From: Desmodesmus armatus
Taxonomy: Eukaryota; Chlorophyta; Chlorophyceae; Sphaeropleales; Scenedesmaceae
Reading direction: 5' to 3'
DNA: 64,000 nt
NCBI GenBank assembly: GCA_007449985.2
Contig: VIIQ02000113.1
Coordinates: 51,945-115,944, forward strand
Under the pieces are notes generated by a model. It was given only the letters and a program-made list of their open reading frames with translations. It ran no database searches and was not told where the DNA came from. Shown here piece by piece: positions 56,536-64,000 of the stretch. The translations under genes and the position numbers were made by a program. The first letter of the stretch is position 1; every line of letters begins with the position of its first letter.

Positions 56536-56934
56536 GCTGCAGCAGTGGACTGTTGCCTGACCGCAGCAGCATGCGTGCTGCTGGTATTCACTCAAACGTT
56601 ATCCAGTGATATGAATAGATATTTGAGGGGTGTACTGGTGCACTGACAACGTTGTATACGTGTGAACTGGGGCTGTAGCGAATGTTGATCAGAACTTCAG
56701 ACGACCTAGCGCAGCTTCACGATCACTGCGATGTGAACCGCTGCATCATCGACCAAACACATCGACCTCACTTGGCAAAAACAATACCTGCACAACTTGC
56801 TGACAACGGCCCACAACGGTCATGACTGATCATCAGTCAACACACTGAACTGCCATGCTGCAACCCCTGTTCCCGCTACTGCGGCCCATTTCCGCTAGAC
56901 ACGATCAATTGCCATGCTGTAACCCAAGTCCCCA
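56536..56934. other. Spacer between coiled-coil gene and lumen-protein gene
   Basis: 399 bp that should carry the promoter of the coiled-coil gene and the 3' flank of the lumen-protein gene. No further feature seen. Confidence 0.5.
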
Positions 56935-58977
56935 CTACTCTGTGCCAGGAGGCTTGGGTCCCAGCAGCTGCTCAAGTGTCTGGCCTTCACCCTCCACCTT
57001 TGGCACCTCTACACCAAGTGCTTTCTGCAGCCACTCTGGGGTCGGCTGCTTTCCGTTCTTCGTCATGCCTGCACAGAAGGGCGCAGTAACAGTGTATGTA
57101 CAGGGAGGGGTCAAGAAAACAGCCATCGCTGTCGCTTGGCTACAACACCACAGGCTTACAACAACAGGGAAGCTTGCACGGTGGACATTTTTTGTGCCGG
57201 CAGCTACCACTTAATGGTTCTGCACACAGTCTGATGCTAAGTCCCCCCCCCCCCCCCCCGCCCCCGCGCCGCGCGCCGCCAGGCATTAACACAGCAGCAC
57301 CGCACAACCATCATAAGAGAGGTAGCCTACCTGGGATGTAGCGCAGGCCTCCACAATCACCAATGCCCAACTCTGCCTGACGGTAGCAGTACCTACGCGT
57401 AGCATCACAGGTTTTGTGGAAAGGCATAACATTACTGGTTAGACCAATTTGACCAAGTGCTTAGATAAAGTACTGCTACCAAAAGGTAACCCAACAAAAG
57501 GTATCTCAACAGTTGCTTGCTCTGCCCCACGAACTCTTTGCTGGCAGCCCTTCCTGACACCAGAGTTGGAAGATGGACAACTGCTGTTGCTAGCCACAGC
57601 TGACTGCAACGTTGCAAGCTGCAATAGCGCTTGGTGATGCAGCGGTAAAAGTAAATCATTGCATGCACTCACTTGTTTTGGATTTCCCGCTTGTTCTTGG
57701 CCTTGTTTGCCTCACTCTTTTCCAGGAGGGCCTTGAGTGTGCCACTCTGCTCAAAGGTCTGATTTGCTTCCTGAAGCTTCTTCTTCTGGGGGTCTGCAGA
57801 GTTCAGAGGTGAGTGTAGGTGGCCCGGGGGGGGGGGGGCAGGGAGGGCTGGCCAGTGTTGGGACAATGGTGTTAGAGGGTGACGTTGGTTGTCGGCTGCC
57901 TGCAGATGATGGTCTATGGACCAGGGCTATGATTCATCTGCACTAAAAGATGTACAGCGTGATTGACACTGTAACTCATGATCCTGGTGAACAGGGTGGG
58001 GGGGGGGCCAAGGAGGGCTGGCCAGTGTTGAGACAAGAGCCTCACAGTGTGAGAGGGAGAGGTTGTTTGTCAGCTGCATGCAGATGATGGTCTATGGACC
58101 AGGGCTATGATTCATCTGCACTACGAGATGTACAGCGTGATTGACACTGTAACTCATGATCCTGGTGAACAGGGGGGTGGGGGGGGGGGGGCCAAGGAGG
58201 GCTGGCCAGTGTTGAGACAAGAGCCTCACAGTGTGAGAGGGAGAGGTTGTTTGTCAGCTGCATGCAGATGATGGTCTGTGGACCAGGGCTAAGGTTCATC
58301 TGCACTACAAGATGTAAAGCGTGATTGACACTGTAACTCATGAACCTGGTGAACAGGGGGGGGGGGGGGGAGAGGGGCAGGCAGTAACTGCCATCCATGG
58401 TGGCAAGACCGTGAGTGCTGACTGTATTGTGCCTCTTTCAACTACTACGTGTCTGATACACTGTGCAGTGCATTGCACGACCGAAACCTGCTGACATTGG
58501 GGCATATGCCTTGCAAGCCTTGGGGCATAGGCTACAAAGGTTTTGGGCCGCACTTGCCCGCCCGGGGGGGGGGGGGGGGGGGGGGGGGGATATGCCAAGT
58601 ACAGCTGCTGCTGCAATCAAAGCACACGTTGTTTGAAGTGAATCATATGGACCGAGCTGCCCAGTGAAGGTGTCTATGACATCATGCTGCCTTCTGGACC
58701 ACAGATTTGGCACCAGCAGTGCTGTTTTGGCAACGTGCTCACCACTGTAGCCCTTGAACGGTCCCTCAACTATTGTCTGCTCCGGCTCGTCTGCCCTGGC
58801 AGCGGTTGGAGCACCCAACAACGCTGCTGATGCCATCACTGCTGCTGACAACAGTGCCACAGCAGCAGAAGATGAGGCCCTACTGCTGTCTGCTGGCTGG
58901 CAGGCCGCATGAACTGCTACGCATCGGGATCTGCTGCATCTACTTAATGGGGTCCTGTTCTGGCATTGTAGCTGCAT
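56935..58977 (-). CDS. Small thylakoid-lumen protein with bipartite transit peptide, 4 exons, 183 aa
   Basis: Exons run 58977-58743, 57793-57673, 57392-57331 and 57068-56935 (552 nt, in phase, stop TAG). The N-terminus is Arg/Ser/Cys-rich (stroma-targeting). It is followed by a hydrophobic Ala/Leu stretch (AVALLSAAVMASAALLGAPT) and A-A-R-A-D, a typical lumenal processing site. The mature part has DPQKKKLQEANQTFEQSG, LLEKSEANKAKNKREIQNKY, YCYRQAELGIGDCGGLRYIP and a C-terminal KQPTPEWLQKALGVEV. I recognise the lumenal class but cannot name the protein; the two Cys of YCYRQ...GDCGG could form a disulphide. It is not PsaN by pattern. The role is presumably in photosystem maintenance (inference from location). 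Intron 1 holds a G-rich minisatellite. Confidence 0.8.
57243..57263. repeat. Poly-C tract in intron 3 of the lumen-protein gene
   Basis: About 19 consecutive C, followed by a short CCCCCGCGCC region. Confidence 0.9.
57818..58590. repeat. About 180-bp minisatellite with poly-G blocks in intron 1 of the lumen-protein gene
   Basis: The block containing GATGATGGTCTATGGACCAG recurs at about 57905, 58083 and 58267 (periods 178 and 184). Each unit has a G run of 9 to 15 next to CCAAGGAGGGCTGGCCAGTG or a variant. A separate run of about 27 G follows at 58563. Confidence 0.88.
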
Positions 58978-59263
58978 CCTGTTTGAGGCAATGTGGGCGA
59001 GGCAGCAGCTGCGATCTGGGTATGAGGTTGTGGAGAAGTGTGGCAAGTGCGCAGCGAGACGTTTTACAAAAAGCAAACTGAAGGGTGTACGTTGGGATCT
59101 CTTTTTGACCTAGCGAACACTCTGCTACAGCCTGTTACTATCACTCTGAGCGATCTGATTGACTCACATCACGAGACTGATCTCTTCACCTGCGAAGGAC
59201 AAACCGCAGGCTCACTGAGATCCTAAGTGTCGCGATTTCATCATCACCTGGGTTGTGGCAACC
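58978..59263. promoter_or_regulatory. Divergent promoter between lumen-protein gene and GNAT gene
   Basis: 286 bp between head-to-head start codons. An imperfect inverted repeat (GAGCGATCTGATTGACTCAC...GAGACTGATCTC) at about 59148-59187 is the only notable structure. Confidence 0.5.
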
Positions 59264-60057
59264 ATGAGCTGTGATATCCAGCTGCAGCTGTGCAGAAGCA
59301 GTAGACCACTAGTTTCCTCAATTGCACGCCAGCCGGTCGGGCACAGGCACTTCACGCCTCTCAATACGGTCCAAAGTTGTGCAACATCAACTTTCGCGCG
59401 TCTTGCAACACGGCAGAACCGTAGTAGCTGCAGAGCTCAACCACAAACAGCAGCAGGATGTGCGCCTTGCTCCTCCAGTACTGCCGCACAGACAATCCAG
59501 CTTCATCAAAGGGCGGAGAGCAGCAGCACTTTCTGTAGCAGCAGCAGCACACGAACAGCCGGTAGCCGAGGCAGCATCAGGCCAAGCATCAAGCAGCAGC
59601 GGTACGCCCACCAAACAGTCTAGCAGCACCAGCAGCGGCACCAAAGCCAGGCAGCAGAAGGCAGCCAGCAGCAGCAGTAGTGGCAGCAGCAGCAGCAGCA
59701 GCAGTGATGAGGGCAGCTCGGGCCCTGACATCAGCATCAAGGTGTTGTCAGAGCCTTCTGAATGACTGCTGTAGCAAAGCTGAGAGCAGAGGCGTACTAT
59801 GAGGTAAGGCAGGGGTCCATCAATCCTGTTCAGCGTGGGGATTATGCTTCAGATACATCGCTGTACTGCATCACATCTAACCCAACTCACAAAACCAACA
59901 ATTGGAGCGTGATTTCAACAGTGTCTGAAATGAAGGTGCAGCAGTCAACAGCATGTATGGTTTTGAGCCGGAGTCTTTTGCTGCCAAAACTGGTGGTGTG
60001 TCTATCCGCAAACAGCCATGGCAGCAGGTGGGATCATATCCAGACTCAGTCTGCAAT

Positions 60058-60213
60058 TGCTGTGTGCTGTGTGCTGTGTGCTGTGCTGTGTGCTGTGCTG
60101 TGTGCTGTGCTGTGTGCTGTGCTGTGTGCTGTGCTGTGTGCTGTGCTGTGTGCTGTGCTGTGTGCTGTGCTGTGTGCTGTGCTGTGTGCTGTGCTGTGTG
60201 CTGTGCTGTGCAG
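60058..60213 (+). repeat. GCTGTGCTGTGT minisatellite directly before a GNAT exon acceptor
   Basis: About twelve units of a 12-13 bp motif built of TGCTG and TGTG run to the acceptor at 60212-60213. Confidence 0.92.
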
Positions 60214-60270
60214 CATGACCGCAGCCGCTTTGCCGCCAGCTTCAAGAAACAGTTTGCTGCTCAGGAGGAG

Positions 60271-61755
60271 GAGTCGCTGCGGCAGCGCACTGCACCCACC
60301 ACCAGCGCACAGCGCCGCAGCTGTGTGATTGCATGGTGGGTGGGCTTTGCAAGGGGGGGAGTTCGTAGCAGCGGGATTTGTGTGTGTAGAGGGGGGGGGG
60401 GGGAGTCGCTGCGGCAGCGCACTGCACCCACCACCAGCGCACAGCGGCCGCAGCTGTGTGATTGCATGGTGGGTGGGCTTTGCAAGGGGGGGAGTTCGTA
60501 GCAGCGGGATTTGTGTGTGTAGAGGGGGGGGGGGGAGTCGCTGCGGCAGCGCACTGCACCCACCACCAGCGCACAGCGGCCGCAGCTGTGTGATTGCATG
60601 GTGGGTGGGCTTTGCAAGGGGGGGAGTTCGTAGCAGCGGGATTTGTGTGTGTAGAGGGGGGGGGGGGGGAGTCGCTGCGGCAGCGCACTGCACCCACCAC
60701 CAGCGCACAGCGGCCGCAGCTGTGTGATTGCATGGTGGGTGGGCTTTGCAAGGGGGGGAGTTCGTAGCAGCGGGATTTGTGTGTGTAGAGGGGGGGGGGG
60801 GAGTCGCTGCGGCAGCGCACTGCACCCACCACCAGCGCACAGCGGCCGCAGCTGTGTGATTGCATGGTGGGTGGGCTTTGCAAGGGGGGAGTTCGTAGCA
60901 GCGGGATTTGTGTGTGTAGAGGGGGGGGGGGAGTCGCTGCGGCAGCGCACTGCACCCACCACCAGCGCACAGCGGCCGCAGCTGTGTGATTGCATGGTGG
61001 GTGGGCTTTGCAAGGGGGGGAGTTCGTAGCAGCGGGATTTGTGTGTGTAGAGGGGGGGGGAGTCGCTGCGGCAGCGCACTGCACCCACCACCAGCGCACA
61101 GCGGCCGCAGCTTTGTGATTGCATGGTGGGTGGCTTTGCAAGGGGGGGAGTTCGTAGCAGCGGGATTTGTGTGTGTAGAGGGGGGGGGGAGTCGCTGCGG
61201 CAGCGCACTGCACCCACCACCAGCGCACAGCGGGCCGCAGCTGTGTGATTGCATGGTGGGTGGGCTTTGCAAGGGGGGGGGGGCGGAGAAAGGGCCGAAA
61301 AGGGGAGCAATGGGGCAAGGTGTCGTAGCAGCGGGGTTTGTGGTTATGTTGGGGGGGGGGTGTTGGGGATCACAGGCACCAACAACCAGCGCCGCATCTG
61401 TGCGGAGTGCGTCGTGGTGGGCTTCGCAAAAGGGGGGGGGGCAAGTGGTCGTAGCAGTGGTGTGTTGGTGTGCATGGGGGGAGGGGGGGCGGGTGTTGGG
61501 GATCACTGGCACCAACAACCAGCGCACGGCGGCCACAGCTGTGCGAATGCATGGTGAGGGGATAGACACAGACAGATTTCAGGCGCGTCACATGGATGTA
61601 CTCCAGTCATCATCTCTGTCAACAGGCCAGTGGCAGGCAGGGGACAGGGCTGTAGCAGCCGGGGGTGTGGGGGGAGGGGAGGGGGGCAGTGCTGAGGCCA
61701 GCGCTCTGCACCAACAAGCAGCGCACAGCGGCCGCAGCTGTGCGCCTGCATGGTG
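60271..61755 (+). repeat. 130-bp tandem array made from the 3' end of GNAT exon 2 and its donor
   Basis: Unit starts (GAGTCGCTGCGGCAGCGCAC) at 60271, 60403, 60535, 60669, 60801, 60931, 61060 and 61189, with periods of 129-134 bp. Diverged copies follow near 61378, 61508 and 61710. Each unit has the exon end (bases for TAPTTSAQRRSCVIA), a donor-like GCATGGTGGGTGG or GCATGGTGAG, a short intron piece and a run of 8-13 G. Only the first unit is fused to the upstream part of the exon. Confidence 0.95.
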
Positions 61756-61869
61756 AGTGGGGTACCAGGGAGCATTGTACCACAGGCAGTAGTGCATCTG
61801 ACTGAGGAGCAAGAAGGCACAGTTGCACATTTGTGTCATGTGCAAAGTGGTGCAGCTGCAGAGGCCGGG

Positions 61870-61905
61870 GGTGGGGACCGGGTGTACACCCCTCCGGTCC
61901 CCACC
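61870..61905. repeat. 12-bp perfect inverted repeat
   Basis: GGTGGGGACCGG (61870-61881) and CCGGTCCCCACC (61894-61905) with a 12-nt loop. Strong hairpin potential in a GNAT intron. Confidence 0.9.
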
Positions 61906-62202
61906 TACATGTAGGTGCATGTTGGTGCACATGTATGGACAGGTCTAGGGGTTGTTCAGGAGGAACCCGACAGGCAGTAACAATGCTGCACATCAGTCAT
62001 CGAAGAGATTTTTTTGTGTGCCACAATACACTAGGACGTTCAGCCAGTGTGTGAACCAGGGGTAGCTTGATCCTGTGTGCGTTGACTGTTCGCTCTGTGC
62101 AGCAGCAAGGGTTGAGTTGAGAGAGTGTCCTTAGTTACATAACAGTCATGTGACCATGCAATCATGCAGGTGACCCCCTGCTGACCACTGCTGCTGCTTG
62201 CC

Positions 62203-62231
62203 TGCTGCTGCTGCTGCTGCTGCTGCTGCGG
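62203..62231 (+). repeat. CTG run before a GNAT exon acceptor
   Basis: About nine CTG units lie about 27 bp upstream of the acceptor at 62257-62258, with further CTG units in between. Confidence 0.9.
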
Positions 62232-63389
62232 CTGCTGTCGCTGCTGCTATCAACGCAGGTTGCTGTTGACTCATCAGGGTCAGTGCTGGGCTGCATCGAC
62301 ATCCGGTTGCCAGAGTCCTGCACCAATATGAAGACAGTAGGTAAGACACCCTTCATTTTTTGGTAAGGATGAGGGGGGCAAACCCCCCTTTTGGTAAGGC
62401 ACCCTCTTGCTGTGCACCTACTGATCGCTCTGAAATCTGTTTTCACGTAATGCCGGCCAGTACACATGCCAGCTAGCTTACCGGCAGCAATATCATGCAT
62501 TGACTGCAGCGGTACACATGATGTGCTCTGTGCTGAGAATCATGTATGTCAGGTGTTGTGGGTTTGGCAGGACCCTCACTCCCCCCTCCCCCATGACCCC
62601 CCCCCCACATGCACACCCACCCCAAATTGCCCCCGCCCTCCACCCCTACCCCCCACCCTCCATCCCTACCCCCTCACACTCCTTGGAGGGGCACACCCCT
62701 TGTACCTCTATATGGGATACTCGTGACTGCTGCTGCCGCTGCTGCTGTGCTGTGCCTGTAGGTGCCTGATGGCGACGGCAGCGGCTGCTACCTGCTCAAC
62801 GTGGTGGTGTTGAGAGACACAGGGGAATGGTGTTGGCAAGAGGGTGATGCGTGCAGCATGGCACGTGCAGTCCACCATTGGGGGGCACAGCGGTTGTACA
62901 CTCATGTGGAAGCAGGACAATGAGGTGAGAGGGGGGGGGGTATGGTGGAGGGTTGAGAGAGTGTGTATGGCGGGGGGGGGGGTGTCGAATTGTTGGAACA
63001 CTCATGTAAAGGCAGACATCGGGGGAGGGGAAGGGGTGAGATATACTGGGGGTGGAAAGTGTGGTGTTGGTATGCGAGGCAAGCAGCTCGGACCTCCACA
63101 TCACATTGTCCCCTTTTTTTTTATTTTTGGTGTATAACAGGGGGGCGGGGCTCGCTTGGCTGGCCACACGTACAGATTAGAGGTGCATTGCAAGCAAACT
63201 GTCCCCTGTTGTTGCTGTGTGCAGGTTGCCAACAAGTTGTACCGCAGCTGTGGCTTCCAGGCACAGTTCAGAGGCAAAGTATGCCAACACCTCTTCACTA
63301 GGTGAGGAGGGCTTTTGGGTGTTCCTTCTATTGTTTTTCCCGGATCAAGCTCCAATGTGCTCATGCATGCTTGGCCTGCATGCATCAGC

Positions 63390-63520
63390 AGGCCTGCGTC
63401 TTGGCCTGTTGAGGGCGCTGTCCTCAACAGGAACGCAGGCCTGCGTGCTGGCTGTTGAGGGCGCTGTCCTCAACAGGAACGCAGGCCTGCGTGCTTGGCC
63501 TGTTGAGGGCGCTGTCCTGC
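63390..63520 (+). repeat. Three tandem units of about 49 bp, each with a hairpin
   Basis: Units begin GCCTGCGTCTTGGCC or GCCTGCGTGCT. They contain CTGTTGAGG, GCGCTGT and CCTCAACAG, giving a 9-bp stem with a 7-nt loop; the third unit lacks the closing arm. Confidence 0.88.
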
Positions 63521-64000
63521 GCCTGACGCCCGCGACCAACAAAAGGTACCAAGCTGAAAGTGTTTCCAAAACCTGCGCCATCACATCACTCACATGTATG
63601 CCGCTGCCTGGCCCCCCACCAACCCACCCCCTCTGCAGAGCAGTTGTTGGCCAGGAATGGTCGCCCTACTGTCTACTTCCATGCTACGACAACCAGTGGT
63701 TGCCTGGGTGCCTGACGGGTGCTGTTTTCCCCCTCCGTTTTGTGCTGTTGCAGGCCGGTTTAGTGTTGCTGATGGCAACAGCAGACAATGTGAAGGGGCA
63801 GCAGCAGCAGGCCCAGCAGCTGACAGCTTGAAAGCCGTCAATTGCTGCAGCTGCTGCAGCAGCAGCTGACAGCAAGGAAATTTGCGGAGCGGTCTCCTTT
63901 CCCCACTCTTCCTTCTGGCCAACTGGCAGGCGAAGAGTTTTCTTTCAGGCTTGACACGAGGTTACAGCTTGTTTTGGTTGCAATGCCACTGGTCATGGGT

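Larger units (their letters stand above)
59264..63831 (+). pseudogene. GNAT-family N-acetyltransferase gene with several frameshifts
   Basis: Homology blocks are in order. A plastid-like leader (ATG 59264) precedes DISIKVLSEPS and then AVAKLRAEAYYE (to 59803). Exon 60214-60335 gives RFAASFKKQFAAQEEESLRQ. Exon 62259-62336 gives VLGCIDIRLPES. Exon 62762-62923 holds LLNVVV, then NGVGKRVMRAA and ARAVHHWGAQRLYTHVEA. Exon 63225-63301 gives VANKLYRSCGF. This is a GNAT acetyl-CoA-dependent acetyltransferase fold. One base is missing at about 59761, creating TGA. Two are missing near 62811-62826, another near 62858, and one is gained at about 62914. The junction of exons 60335/62259 also loses phase. 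So many single-base indels in one gene, while neighbours are clean, argue for a pseudogene over sequencing error. Confidence 0.7.

Noticed and set aside
60046..61569. Minus-strand open frames of 350-507 residues over the 130-bp array
   Set aside because: They arise because the repeat unit is often a multiple of three and free of stops on that strand. The sequence is a shadow of GNAT exon copies and intron pieces, with no domain.

Overview
The window reads as nuclear DNA of a green alga (Chlorophyta, most likely Chlorophyceae). The genes are rich in GT-AG introns and carry Ser/Ala/Gln/Gly-rich linkers. One encodes a thylakoid-lumen protein behind a bipartite transit peptide, one a CDPK, one a plant-type 3-ketoacyl-CoA synthase, and one an ARMC2-like armadillo protein, a family linked to motile cilia. 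CTG/CAG runs and poly-G/poly-C tracts are abundant. This is inference from gene content; no rRNA or organelle marker is present. All models below were spliced by hand, and reading-frame phase was checked at each junction given.

Layout. 2-295: last exon of an M16 (MPP-alpha-like) peptidase. 567-4214 (+): THI5/NMT1-like protein, 7 exons. 5393-19829 (-): tandem array of four F-box-like/LRR/coiled-coil paralogues. A (5.4-7.7 kb) is broken by frameshifts, B (10.2-13.0 kb) is intact, C (13.9-16.6 kb) has a broken 3' end, D (17.2-19.8 kb) is intact. Between A and B lie a LINE-type tail and a relic of the last exon of the Sep15-like gene. 20489-22792 (-) Sep15-like ER protein and 23196-26319 (+) nitrilase form a divergent pair. 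28530-30246 (+): unrecognised Ser-rich protein. 33456-39603 (-): CDPK, 13 exons. 41110-45108 (+): ARMC2-like. 45472-50579 (+): 3-ketoacyl-CoA synthase, 12 exons, with a LINE tail in intron 9. 54319-56535 (-): Gln-rich coiled-coil protein. 56935-58977 (-) thylakoid-lumen protein and 59264-63831 (+) decayed GNAT acetyltransferase form a second divergent pair.

Most striking pattern. In six of the genes, a piece of an exon edge has been tandemly copied into the adjacent intron together with its own splice site. Seven events are visible: THI5-like exon 4 (three acceptor copies around a (CTG)~25 run), THI5-like exon 5 (donor side), nitrilase exon 7, CDPK EF-hand exon 12, KCS exon 10, the coiled-coil gene's 96-nt exon (four partial copies), and GNAT exon 2 (about eight good plus three weaker donor-side copies). 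CTG runs often sit directly upstream of acceptors and may act as polypyrimidine-like tracts. Exon-edge duplication looks like a recurrent way of lengthening introns and creating decoy splice sites in this genome.

The genes do not form one pathway. Local organisation consists of the LRR birth-and-death array, two divergent gene pairs, and the head-to-tail ARMC2-like/KCS pair, 363 bp apart.
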